Positions 25,201-37,017 of a DNA stretch of 64,000 nt are shown piece after piece (position 1 is the first letter of the stretch; each line of letters opens with the position of its first letter). Below the pieces are notes generated by a model, which was not told where the DNA came from, searched no databases, and saw only the letters and a program-made list of their open reading frames with translations. Location: NCBI GenBank assembly GCA_022661535.1, contig JAKULF010000005.1:4712001-4776000 (forward strand). Direction: 5' to 3'. The stretch comes from Eutypa lata. Taxonomy: Eukaryota; Ascomycota; Sordariomycetes; Xylariales; Diatrypaceae. A program made the position numbers and the translations under genes.

Positions 25201-25984
25201 GTAACATCCCCTAGCTACATACATACGTAAGTACTTAACCTATACTTATGTATTAACCTACCTAGTTACCTAATAAGCCTATCCGTGCTACTACAGTTGT
25301 ATTGTATGTACATACTAGGTTAGGTAACTCTCAGTAGGCTCTAGGCTTCTGGATTTTTAGCCTTTACTGCCCCCAGCTTCTCATTGTTGCGCCCAATTGC
25401 AATTAGAAAGCCAATGGGTATCTAAGTTACTTCATTATTTGGCTGCGCCCACGTACCTCTGCTTCTATGTCCGTTCCGTTTCTACTTTTACAAGGCATCA
25501 AACCTGCTTCACCTAACTACAGTTCCTACTTCTCTACCACCTCTTTTTATTATTTCTTTTCCTTCTACCACCACCTACGTAGATTGTCTTTTTTTCTTGG
25601 TCTACAAAGGTAAGTTTCCAGTCACAATCACTTCCGAAATCCCCTTGATCAATGGCCCGTGATACTTACTGCAGCTTTCGCTATCAGCAGCCCACATTTC
25701 CCATCCTCGACTTGTACCGCCGATCTCCATCCAGCAAAGCACGACAATCACCTTTGCGTTTTCACGTCGAGTGTAGAGTGTTTATTTTTGAGACGGTCAA
25801 CCCCGTCAAACTCCCCCCTCAACTCGTCCCTTCGGACTCCACTTGACGAGGACAGCAACCGAGTATACGCCCCCGAACCGCGGCCAGTCGAGACGCGATA
25901 AAGGAACCAAGCAGCAACTTCACTACTACAGGGATACCGACTTCTGGCGTCCGCTCCCCAGAAGGAGTGGCTCACTAGGAAACA
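22209..25984. other. long VMA22-CDC42 intergenic region, no firm gene
   Basis: This is the largest gene-free gap apart from the AT-rich element (3.8 kb, head to head). It holds many TACC/TAGG and ACAT/ATGT runs (22430, 22628, 22870, 24240-24300, 24480-24610, 24845-24880, 25205-25330) and palindromic TACGTA-like strings. An open frame at 23834-24190 on the minus strand (118 codons from GTG, shorter from its first ATG) has no recognisable family. A pyrimidine-rich leader occurs just before CDC42. Non-coding transcription cannot be judged from sequence. Confidence 0.5.
25508..25600 (+). promoter_or_regulatory. pyrimidine-rich leader or promoter tract of CDC42
   Basis: Strongly C/T-rich top strand (runs such as TTTCTTTTCCTTCT) about 400 bp upstream of the CDC42 start. 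Such tracts commonly mark transcription start regions of highly expressed genes in filamentous fungi. This is assigned by position and composition only. Confidence 0.35.
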
Positions 25985-27012
<1,028 letters not shown>

Positions 27013-28601
27013 GAGGGTACTTAACTCTTTCGCTGCATTCCCTTCTGCCGGACACGGCTCTATTCCCATTTTAGGACCGTGAGGGATATGCAAGAGATCT
27101 TTTCCGGTGTATTTATTCGCAGATTCGCGACTTCTACGTTTTCATCAGCGATTTGTTAGACTCTGAAGGGGTTTGCGAGAACAGTAGCAGCTGGAGACTC
27201 GAGAGTGGACTATATGCGGAAGGTCTCCCCCATCATGTGCCAGTGGAAGGCGCATATAACTTCAGATGTAGTCTGATGCCATAAACGAGGCTTTTCCAGA
27301 GAAACCCACCAGAAATCTAAAGAGCCTCAGAAGAGCCAGTGAGCCAGGAGAACGTGTGAATTGGGATTTCACCAAACTGGACTTAGTCATCTAACAGACA
27401 GACACCTTTTTTCTCACGAGGCTTCGGGCCAGTTTTTTTTTGCCATAGACCCTTTTTTTCAGTTTGCTACCTTCAGTCAGGGTTGGAGGAGATGTACATG
27501 AGTGCAAGCTGGATTTTTCAATAGGATCGTTCGGCGATTGGAGTGCATTGAATTGACTTGATTCCCCAATTATGATTCATTTTACAAATATGCCACCGTC
27601 ATTACGTTTTGTGATACTCTACGATAGACAAGAGGTTGCTGCTATCTTCAAATATGACGTTCATGTCCCCCCACCTAAATCACCTATACTTGTTCCCTTT
27701 CTGTTATGAGTTTCAAGTCTTGCTGTTCTCAACTCAAAATTCAAACAGGAATTATTTGCTCTATGTTAAAACCTGTTAACATATTCCAATATTAAAGATT
27801 TAGTTGCCGAATCTGGCACTATCCCAAAGAATCATCCAGATGTTATTACCATATAGGAACTAGAACTCCCACTAGTTAAATCACACGTGATAAGAGTCTC
27901 GTCTGCTAACCTAGGTAGTGGGTGTACTTAGCATTCATCCCACCGAATCGATTCTGCATCATGGAGAGGCCTACCGGCACTAGAAAGTAAGTACGTAGTA
28001 GGTAGCATGACAGCAACAACCCATACCCATCTGCCCACCAGACAGAGACTACTACCTATGTAGACTAAATATGTGCCAGTTCTAGGGCCAAGAACATAAG
28101 TACCTAAGGTAAGTAGAGCCCACTTAGCTCTGGGAGCATCTCCACAGCGTAGTGAACAAGACAAGCCGTTTCTAGGCCCTATCTCCTCAATCCCCTCATG
28201 CCTCCTCCCCCTTCGGAAAATTGTAGCTGTTAGCTAAACTACCTACCTAACGTACTACCTACCTTACGGCGGGCCATAAAAATCTACAACCGGAAGCTCC
28301 ATGCGAGGACCGGAGCCGCGCTCCCAATTGGCCAATCATGAGCGAGAAGCTGACCACTTATCTACCAATGGCGGGCGCCCTTCCGAACGGGTCTCCGCGC
28401 CCTTTTGCCCATTAGGTAACTATCGTCTAAGCCTTGCGGAGATCTGTGGTATGAAGTATAAAGGAGATTCTTGCCCCTAGAATCGGACCTTGCTATGTGA
28501 TATAAAGTTTTGTTACCCCCCTCTTTTCGTCTTCCCTCGCCGCATTGCTGGTTAGCTGGACTTTATTATTATAAATAAATATAAATAAAAAAAGGGCAAT
28601 C
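27013..28601. other. CDC42-agmatinase intergenic region
   Basis: Contains the CDC42 3' UTR and the agmatinase promoter. No gene was seen. The minus-strand frame at 27928-28164 has no recognisable content. Confidence 0.6.
28325..28370 (+). promoter_or_regulatory. CCAAT-box pair upstream of the agmatinase gene
   Basis: A palindromic ATTGGCCAAT (about 28327-28336) and a second CCAAT (about 28362-28366) lie roughly 240-275 bp upstream of the start codon. TATAAA-like strings follow at about 28455 and 28501. CCAAT boxes bind the Hap complex in fungi. Function here is inferred from position only. Confidence 0.4.
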
Positions 28602-29250
28602 ATGAGGCTCGGAGCCGCTGCCTTCCTCGCCTTGAGCTCTACCTCAGCCCTCGTCCAGGCTTGTGCGGACCATAACACGCCTCGAGAATGGTCACAGGAG
28701 GATCTCGACCTCCTAGAGCAGAAATGGGGAGTTGATGTGAGCCTTTCCCACTCTTCCCCCCCAGAATACTTGTGTAAACTGTGACATGACGTGACGGCTA
28801 CATGTAACCTGAGTTTTGGCGGGTCCGCTCCTATTCTCTTCTCTACTTACTAGCGGGTGAGCGAGCAAAAATGGCGAGATAGGGGCTATGCCTTTTCCCC
28901 TTTTTTTCTGGGATGAGAAGACTTGCAATGATATATACACGTGTGCCTGCCTGCCTATATCTAACTGTTTGTTCACAGTGGGGTTTCACCGGAATCTCGA
29001 CTTTCGCCCACCTTAAGCACGTGAGGTGTCTGACGACGCCCTCTGAGCTCTTCGATATAGCTATCATCGGTGCTCCGTTCGACACCGCTGTCAGCTATCG
29101 TCCCGGTAGGTCACCACCACAATACCCAGTTCCTATTCCGGTGGCTATGGGAGCTACATTGTAGAATCCAGCCCTCAACGTGGTATATAAGATATCTGAG
29201 GTTCCACTATCTGTTATTTCTCGCCTTTTACTCTCTATATAATTGTAATG

Positions 29251-29291
<41 letters not shown>

Positions 29292-30489
29292 GGAAGCTAA
29301 CGCAAGAGACACTCACCCCCCGAAACAGGCGCCCGCTTCGGCCCGCGCGCGATCCGCGCCGCCTCGGCGCGGCAGACGTCGTTCCGGGGCTTCAACCCGC
29401 GGGCGGCCATCAACCCGTACCAGAGCTGGGCGAAGATCCTGGACTGCGGGGACATCCCGGCGACGCCGATGGACAACGCGGTGGCGCTGCGGCAGATGAG
29501 CGCGGCGTTCGAGGAGCTGGGCGCGCGCCCCCCCGTCGCCACCGACGTCATCTCGAAGCCGCGGCTGTTCACCCTCGGCGGCGACCACAGCCTGTCCCTG
29601 CCCGCCCTCCGCGCCCTCCGCAAGGTCTGGGGCCCCATCCGCGTCCTGCACTTCGACGCCCACCTCGACACCTGGCACCCCGGCAAGTACCCGAGCGCCT
29701 GGGCCTCGGAGCAGGCGCATTTTAACCATGGGTCTAGTGAGTATCCCCTAAGGAAGCGAGCAAGCAACCAAGCAAGCAGGTAGCCGAGGTGGTGGCTGGG
29801 GTTGATATTTCGCTCTTTACTATTTACCTACCCATCTCCCCTTTACCTCCATTTTCAGGGGGCTGGCATAACCCCCCCTAGTGGTCGGACATATGACCCC
29901 CTGACGACTACTTTACTTTACTCCTACTAACCACGGCGGCGTGCGTGCAGTGTTCTGGATAGCCGGCCAAGAAGGGCTACTCGCGAACGCGAGCACGCAG
30001 CCCTCGGTGCACGCGGGCCTGCGGACGCGGCTCTCGGGCAACGACTTCGGCGACTTCGAGGACGACACGGTGCAGAACTGGGTGCGGATCGGGGCGGACG
30101 ACATGGACGACCTCCCCGGGGGCACGGCGGGGGTGGTCGAGCGCATCATGGGGGCCCTGGGGACCGAGGACCCCGTCTACCTCTCGGTCGACATCGACGT
30201 GCTCGACCCGGCCTTCGCGCCGGGGACCGGCACCCCGGAGCCGGGCGGCTGGACCACGCGCGAGCTCATCCGCGTCCTGCGCGGCGTCGAGGGCCTCAAC
30301 CTCGTCGGCGCCGACGTCGTCGAGGTCGCCCCCGCCTACCAGGGCGCCGGCGAGGAGACCGCCCTCGCCGCCGCCCAGGTCGTCTACGAGGTCCTGAGCA
30401 GCATGGTCAAGAGGGGCCTGGAGGACAAGGAGGGGAGGCGCGAGGGCCCCGCTACCGCGGTCCAGGCTGATGTTAAGGATGAGTTGTGA
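28602..30489 (+). CDS. secretory-pathway agmatinase-family ureohydrolase ending in KDEL
   Basis: A manganese ureohydrolase of the arginase/agmatinase fold, predicted to cleave agmatine or a related guanidino compound to urea and an amine. Exons 28602-28736, 28979-29105, 29329-29736 and 29951-30489 give 402 aa. All three introns are long (242, 223 and 214 nt). Metal-site motifs are complete: GGDHS near residue 170, DAHLD near 196 and [20 protein letters not shown] near 301. [13 protein letters not shown] spans the third junction. The N-terminus [20 protein letters not shown] is a typical signal peptide, and the last four residues are KDEL, an ER-retrieval signal. Together they predict an ER-lumen enzyme, which is unusual for this family. 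Exons 3-4 are very GC-rich compared with exons 1-2. The exact substrate is unknown, since many fungal agmatinase-like proteins are untested. Confidence 0.88.
29251..29291 (+). repeat. (CA)n(GA)n compound microsatellite in an intron
   Basis: About nine CA units are followed directly by about eleven GA units, inside the second agmatinase intron and 37 bp before its acceptor AG. Length variation here is likely between isolates. Confidence 0.85.
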
Positions 30490-32054
30490 TGAGTGGGTGA
30501 GTGAGTGAGTGGATGGATGGGCGGCGAAGGGAGTGAGGGATTGATTGACTACCTAGCTGGGCGCAGAAGGGTTTCTCTGGATGGTTTCGTCGAGTAGGAT
30601 GGATGAGCTACGTATCTGGGTTCTCTTTGGAGGTGAAACGACGTGGGTTGCCAACGTATTATGATCGTGAAATGAATAAATATAAGTGGTTCTTTTTGTT
30701 TTTTGGTCTGTCTGTCTGCTTTGGACGATTCCTTACCTCTGGTGTTTGTTTCTTGAAGGTGGTCTGGACTGCTGTTACTTACTAGCTCACTGTTTCATAT
30801 TCCGGGATAGCTAGGTAGGTAGGTATTTGGCGAGCCCTATAGCTAGCTTACTTAGATACCTCCTCGATACTATGTTACTCCACCTCGTAAAATAAGTTTT
30901 ATAGTATTCTCATCTTCTTATTAGTCACTGTATAGGGACATTTCTACATTTAAGGCTGATATGACATGAGCAGCGTAATGGGTGATAAGCCATACGAGAC
31001 ATTATGCAATACCGAGAACGTGAGCCACATTTACATACTGCTTAATTAGATGAAATTAGTGACGAAGTACCTACAACATCCACACTGAAATCTGAATGCA
31101 TGAGGCATCATTGTTTTATCAGGGTCCTACACTAGTGACTAAAAACTGGTGCCGATTGTTAGTGTCATTTTTGTGGGCTTCTTCACTTCAGTGTCTGTCC
31201 TTTTTTCTTCCTTTCTTCTTCTTCCCCGATGAGGTGAAGCTGGACTATAATTATATCGGCAGGTGGGGGGATGAATGTAACCCGCCGCACCACCACCAGG
31301 TCAAGTAAGTACACAACTAAGTAACTGTTGGTGTTGGACTTGCTCAGCGGAATGACACATTCTCAGGGTCTATCTAAGGCTGAAGAAGAGACGAAGAAGA
31401 AGAATGAGAAGAAGCGGTAGGGTCAATGGCGATACATACATAGTTACTTAGTGGGTGATGAAGGCCTACTCTAACGGCCTAGACCTCGGAATGATGCATT
31501 AGCATTATGCTATTGTGTTCCCAGGAGAACCAGGAGCTAGAGGTAAGTTATTTATTACATGGTCCCAAGGTTGTACGAATCTTTTATATAATGACAATTC
31601 CGCCGGTTAAATTTTAACCAACAACAGGCAGATCCTATAGTTATAGCCATTATACGTGACTACCTCCATACCTAATCTAAATTTTGTTCTTGTCACTACA
31701 TATGTATTATCTTACAATCTTAAAGATCAGTTGACAAATATGATAATTATCATAAAGACACGTGATAATCAGATAATACAGGTCGTATGGTGTATGGTAC
31801 ATGACCTGTAGTCAAAGAAGGAGATGGGTGGATCTAGCATAATTATAATTACTTAGGGCCCCAGGAACAGATGTATGTAGGTACTTCGTACTGGTGCAGA
31901 ATTGGAGTCAATCGGGATGAAGTCGCGTGTTTGAGGAATTACCAGGGGTGCTCGCGGCAGCGCAGCGCAGGTACAGTACCCCCTTCAAAATGGTCCCCTG
32001 TTTTTACGTACCTGCCCAGCCAGCCTCTAGTTTACTAGTTAGTTATGTAGATAT

Positions 32055-32142
32055 GCATGTGTGTGTGCCTGTGTGTGTGCGCCTTCTGCCTGTGTGTGTG
32101 TGTGGTGTCTGCCTGTATGCATGTGTGTGCCTGTGCCTGTGC
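32055..32142 (+). repeat. TG-rich simple repeat
   Basis: Interrupted (TG)n runs with GTGCCTG and GTGCGCC interruptions. It is low-complexity DNA in the intergenic region, and no ORF using it is convincing. Confidence 0.8.
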
Positions 32143-32419
32143 TGCGATTCTTCTCGAAATCCCCTGACCTGAACCTCATCTCATTAAAACTTTAGCGCGA
32201 CCATTTCCTTAAATCCCCATTTGACCAAATTAGGAAATGTAAGGCCAGGGGAACCCCAGTCCCTACTTCTGCCCACTCTTCATTCACACTCCTTACCGAA
32301 AATGTTCGTGCTCAACCGTCCAACCACTCATCGTCTCCTTCTTTCACTTCTCCCTACCTACTCTCGTTACTTGTTCTCCTCTCTCCTTAATCGCAAGTCT
32401 TGTCGATACTCATTCGACT

Positions 32420-32530
32420 GACACCAACTTTCTCTCTTTTTTACCTCTTACCGCTTCTCTCCTCCCCCCCTCCCCTCCCTCGTCTTTGTTCCGCTTTATA
32501 TCTACTTATCCAATCCTTCTTTTTATTACT
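32420..32530 (+). promoter_or_regulatory. pyrimidine-rich tract, probable MRN1 promoter or leader
   Basis: Dense C/T sequence on the coding strand about 0.9-1.0 kb upstream of the MRN1 ATG, followed by an (AGACC)n micro-repeat at 32691-32707. It is typical of transcription start regions of expressed fungal genes. Assigned from composition only. Confidence 0.35.
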
Positions 32531-33424
32531 ATTATTATCACTCTCTAGTTTCTAAAAGCCTCACATCCCTACCAGGGATTTCCTAAAGCTTTTACCATTC
32601 AACTACTATCGTTCATTTAATACTTTTCTTAATATTTTTTTAGTTGTATCCTACCAGTCCACGATACCTCTTGCGCTGTGCCCTTGCGCCAGACCAGACC
32701 AGACCAGAACGATCGACGCACCCCTACCAGCAAATTGAAATTGTGCTAGCTTTTATACACACATAGCTTTTCATCTGCATCGCATCTCGATACCTAAGAC
32801 AAAGCTTTGTTGTTGTTGTCCATATATTTTCTCGACATTCATTTCTGGTGGCATCTTTCCATCTGCTCGCCTTTCTTGGAGGACATAACATTTACCTGTA
32901 GTCTTTGTTCGACGTAGCCGGACCGAACTACCCAAAACTTGGGTTTGCAAAGAGTCAAAGGAGACAACCGAACCCGATCTCATTCAACCAATATATCTTC
33001 GCCCTTTTTACTCGTTGTCAGCCTCGATTAGTCTCGCTGGCTTACTACATTATCTTACACTCTTCAATACCTCGGAAGTATCATACCATACCCGACTTCG
33101 TCTTCGTGTGTGGTATTGAGAGCGGACCAATTGATCAGTTACCTGTTCTTCACATATACATATTTTGCTGGTTCCGCTTCTATCGAGTGAATACTGCCAT
33201 TGCCTTACAGCCCTTGGTCGGTCTCGAAGTTGTATAGTTTTTTACTGTTACCGACCACTTTTGTAATAAACCCGCGTTGCTTACCACCTGTGAGCTTGTT
33301 GTTCAATCCAAGCTCCACCTGTACGTTTTTGCTCCGTGCCTATCCCGGGCACGTCTAATATTTCAAAACGGCGGTTTTATCCCACATCTCGCGGGACAGC
33401 CTTGTCCCCCCTCATCTTCTCGGG

Positions 33425-35833
33425 ATGCAGGACCACCCAGGATCTGGTATTCCTACCGGCCCCGCGGCCGGTTCGACAGGTCGATTCGGCCATGCGTCCA
33501 AGCCTTCCACCAGTGACACGGGCTTTTCGCATGGGGCTTTCACTTCCAATGTCTCTGGGTTTGCTGACAGGCACCCTCGCCGGGGAAACATTCCTTCTAT
33601 CAACACTCAGCAGATGAACCAGCAGCAACAGCCTGCACCCCCTACCGTTGGTCATGACATGGCCACACCGGGCACTGGCTTTGATATGCAATTCACACCC
33701 CTGCTTCCGTCACAGTTGCTTCTAGGTAGCCCGTTCCAGCCTGGCAGTCCCGCTGCTTTTGGTAGCCCCCAGTTCCAGAACATCCAGGCTTTCCAGCAAG
33801 GCCAACAGCACCATAATGGTCACCACCAGCATAATGGCGTGTCTAGCCCCGTTCAGCAGAACATGTCTCCCCAGACTTATCAGTCTATTGTTTCGCCCTC
33901 GACGTATGGTGCCCCCCAGTTCTTTGCGGGGCCCCAGTCTCCGACTAATTACAACAATATGGGCGGTCAAATGCAGGTGCAGATGCAGCCTACCTCTCCC
34001 ACCGGAATGAACTCGGGTATCGTATCGGGAACGAGCAGGACGGTCTATCTTGGCAATATCCCCGCGGACACCCCTGCGGAAGAGATTCTAAGCCACGTGA
34101 GAAGTGGGCAGATCGAGTCCGTTCGTTTACTGCCGGACAAGAACTGTGCCTTCATCTCCTTCCTCGATGCGAATGCTGCCACCCATTTTCACTCCGATGC
34201 TATCTTAAAGAAATTGTGCATTAAGGGGCAGGATATCAAGATTGGTTGGGGAAAGCCCTCCCAGGTTCCAACATCTGTTGCGCTTGCAGTTCAGCAATCT
34301 GGCGCGTCTCGAAATGTCTATCTCGGTAACCTAGCGGAAGAGGCTACCGAGGAGGATATTCGTGAAGACCTTGGCAAGTTTGGCGCCATTGACACAGTCA
34401 AGATTGTTAAGGAGAAGAGCATTGCTTTTGTTCACTTCTTATCCATTGCCAATGCCATGAAGGCGGTCCAGCAGCTACCCCAGGAAGCCAAGTGGCAGAC
34501 CCCACGTCGTGTGTACTATGGCAAGGATCGTTGCGCGTATGTTTCTAAGACGCAGCAGCAAAATGCGGCTCAGTATCTCGGCATTGCCCCTGGGCATGCG
34601 CATATGCTGACCGGACAGGACCGCGACCTCATTTCCAACGCACTTGCCCAGCAGTCTGTTGCGGCAGCTGCAGTTGCTACCACAGCCGGCGGCATTAACA
34701 ACCTTGGAAACCGGACTATCTATCTGGGTAACATCCACCCTGAGACTACGATTGAGGAGATCTGCAACGTTGTGCGAGGTGGTCTGCTTCACCACATCAG
34801 GTACATTCCCGATAAGCACATCTGCTTCGTTACCTTTATCGACCCTACTGCTGCTGCTTCTTTCTACGCTTTAAGCAACTTGCAGGGATTGATGATCCAC
34901 AACCGCCGACTGAAGATTGGCTGGGGGAAACATTCTGGTGCCCTTCCACCTGCGATTGCCTTGGCCGTTAGTGGCGGTGCTTCTCGAAATGTCTACATTG
35001 GTAATTTGGATGAGACCTGGACCGAAGAAAGACTCAGACAGGATTTCTCCGAGTATGGTGAAATTGAACTTGTCAACGCACTGCGGGAGAAGAGTTGTGC
35101 CTTTGTCAACTTCACCAACATCGCGAATGCTATCAAAGCTATCGAAGCAATCCGAAGCAAGGAAGACTACAAGAAGTTCAAGGTCAACTTTGGCAAGGAT
35201 CGATGTGGAAACCAGCCCCGACAGCTTCAGCAACAGGCCGGGTCACCGCGTGGAGAAGGAATTCCCTCGCCGCCTCCGACTGGAAGTGGAAGTGGAAATG
35301 GCAACTCTCCTACTAACCCCACGTCGCCCAACAGTGCTGGTGCATACGCCAACGGGAACAATCCTTTGACGATGTATTTGAACCACGTATCGCAACAGGC
35401 TCAGCAGCAACACCAGCAACAGCACCAGCTGCTAGCTTCACAGCAGGCAGCTCTGTTCGGCACGGCAGCATCCAGCCCCAACGAACTTTCAATGGAAGTA
35501 CCGCAGCAAGGACATACTCCAGGCCATGGCCAGTCTGCGAGTATCTCCAATGGGTATGCAAATGCCAATGGTCCTGTTTCCGGAGCTACCACCATTGGTG
35601 GTCTGCTAGCTCCTGGGCCCCGCGGGCAGCACAACCGTGCCGTCAGCTTGCCTGCTTTCGCCCCCGGCTTCGAGAACGGAGGTAATAGCCCCATCAGTCC
35701 CATCGGAGCCCCTAGCGATGGCGAACGAAGAGGTCACCAATACCAAGCGAGTTACGGGGGTATGGGTTCCGGTCTAGGCCTTGCCATCCAGGGTGGTCTG
35801 AATGGTTGGGTTGAAGAGGAGGTTGCAAACTAA
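33425..35833 (+). CDS. MRN1: four-RRM RNA-binding protein, Mrn1-like
   Basis: Single-exon 802 aa cytoplasmic mRNA-binding protein of the Mrn1 type (yeast Mrn1 binds mRNAs and localises to RNA granules). The N-terminal ~200 residues are Q/N/H/P-rich and disordered. Four RRMs follow, with RNP2/RNP1 pairs VYLGNI/KNCAFISF (starts about residue 205), VYLGNL/KSIAFVHF (about 296), IYLGNI/KHICFVTF (about 431) and VYIGNL/KSCAFVNF (about 522). RRM1 and RRM3 both end in IGWGK and lead through a similar linker (…ALAV…GASRNVY) into RRM2 and RRM4, which both end in GKDRC. The protein is therefore a duplicated two-RRM module. The C-terminus (about 600-802) is Gln/Ser/Gly-rich with little predicted fold. The ATG at 33425 follows a stop-containing leader. 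Confidence 0.9.
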   Translation: MQDHPGSGIPTGPAAGSTGRFGHASKPSTSDTGFSHGAFTSNVSGFADRHPRRGNIPSINTQQMNQQQQPAPPTVGHDMATPGTGFDMQFTPLLPSQLLLGSPFQPGSPAAFGSPQFQNIQAFQQGQQHHNGHHQHNGVSSPVQQNMSPQTYQSIVSPSTYGAPQFFAGPQSPTNYNNMGGQMQVQMQPTSPTGMNSGIVSGTSRTVYLGNIPADTPAEEILSHVRSGQIESVRLLPDKNCAFISFLDANAATHFHSDAILKKLCIKGQDIKIGWGKPSQVPTSVALAVQQSGASRNVYLGNLAEEATEEDIREDLGKFGAIDTVKIVKEKSIAFVHFLSIANAMKAVQQLPQEAKWQTPRRVYYGKDRCAYVSKTQQQNAAQYLGIAPGHAHMLTGQDRDLISNALAQQSVAAAAVATTAGGINNLGNRTIYLGNIHPETTIEEICNVVRGGLLHHIRYIPDKHICFVTFIDPTAAASFYALSNLQGLMIHNRRLKIGWGKHSGALPPAIALAVSGGASRNVYIGNLDETWTEERLRQDFSEYGEIELVNALREKSCAFVNFTNIANAIKAIEAIRSKEDYKKFKVNFGKDRCGNQPRQLQQQAGSPRGEGIPSPPPTGSGSGNGNSPTNPTSPNSAGAYANGNNPLTMYLNHVSQQAQQQHQQQHQLLASQQAALFGTAASSPNELSMEVPQQGHTPGHGQSASISNGYANANGPVSGATTIGGLLAPGPRGQHNRAVSLPAFAPGFENGGNSPISPIGAPSDGERRGHQYQASYGGMGSGLGLAIQGGLNGWVEEEVAN

Positions 35834-37017
35834 TATTATCATCTGAGATGTAAGGCGATTCCTAGGGAAAGTACTAATTTGTTGTAATTTCTGCTTTGGT
35901 TTTTCTTTTTTGGAGTTCATTGATCGTTCACGGCTGTTGTTACTATTTTCCGTATGATCTTTGTAAAACCTCTTGAAAAACTTTCCCGGGTCAGTCGGCC
36001 TTGCTCCCTGAGATGAACAGATGGATATATCGTTGCTGCGGTTGAAGCAACAATTTGCGAGTGAAAAAGAATGGGGAATTGGTGGGTGGATCTCTGAGAA
36101 CGAGATCGTACATGGTTTAAGTAGATACTAGAGAGAGAAAGGTGGAAAGTGAAGAAGGGAGAGAGAGTACGGAAAGGGGAAGGGAAGGAGGCGTGAAGAT
36201 TCTCAGTGGATGTTACCCAACATCTCCTACTGGATCTTGAGCTTAGCATCGACTCTGTCATCAGCATACACATCTGTCTTTGCAGGGTTAGGGAATATAA
36301 TACATCAAAGATAAGAAACCGACCCCGAACCTAATTAAGCTTTGCCAATGCGTGCTCCTGAAAGGTTAATTCCGTGGACGTGATTTGCTGACTTTAACTT
36401 CGTGTTAAAGCTATTATTTTGGGGCATACCTATGCCGGTTAGCTTCAGTGCTCTGATTGCCATTATTAGTGTCTGAAGAAAACACTCCCATCATGGACGT
36501 CAAACAACTACTTCAGAGTCTTAGAATCCTTGCACTAGTCAGAGGACGGGAATCCTCAGACGGTGGTAACCGTGATAGCTACCTAGATGTATCATGCACA
36601 TGCTAATTAATTTATATCTGTTTACTTAAAATTATCCTAAGTGTAATTTATAGCGGTATGTTTTATTTACTATAAAGCCTGACTACTCCCAAGACTTTTT
36701 ACAAAATCGATAGAAAATGATAGCGGAAAACCATCGTCTATTTACCTGGTCTAGCTTAGTTCTTGATATATATGATCAGATATGTATGTGCAGGAATTTC
36801 AGTATCTGCTGATAACTATAGACTGTCGTCAATTGGTTGTTCGAAAAGCCTCGCGCCTATTATAGAACCAGACAAATGATAGCACACTCGTCTTTGCGAT
36901 GATGATGATGAGGAGGAGGATAATTATGACATCGAAACCCTCTATATACTCAGTGGTATATATACCTATGATGTAGCAAATGAACCTCCAACACCTCTAG
37001 GCTTATGCATCACACTT
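35834..37017. other. convergent MRN1-phosphatase intergenic region
   Basis: About 1.2 kb between two gene tails, AT-rich, with a purine-rich tract near 36125-36190 and a GAT/GAG triplet run at about 36898-36920. No gene was recognised; the minus-strand frame at 35917-36273 is treated as chance. Confidence 0.55.

Larger units (their letters stand above)
30490..33424. other. agmatinase-MRN1 intergenic region and MRN1 leader
   Basis: About 2.9 kb without a supported gene. It holds TAGG/TACC runs near 30810-30830, a TG-rich tract at 32055-32142 and a long C/T-rich tract at about 32400-32530. The last ~900 bp before the start codon is pyrimidine-rich and is probably a long 5' UTR of MRN1, possibly with an unassigned intron. 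Confidence 0.5.
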
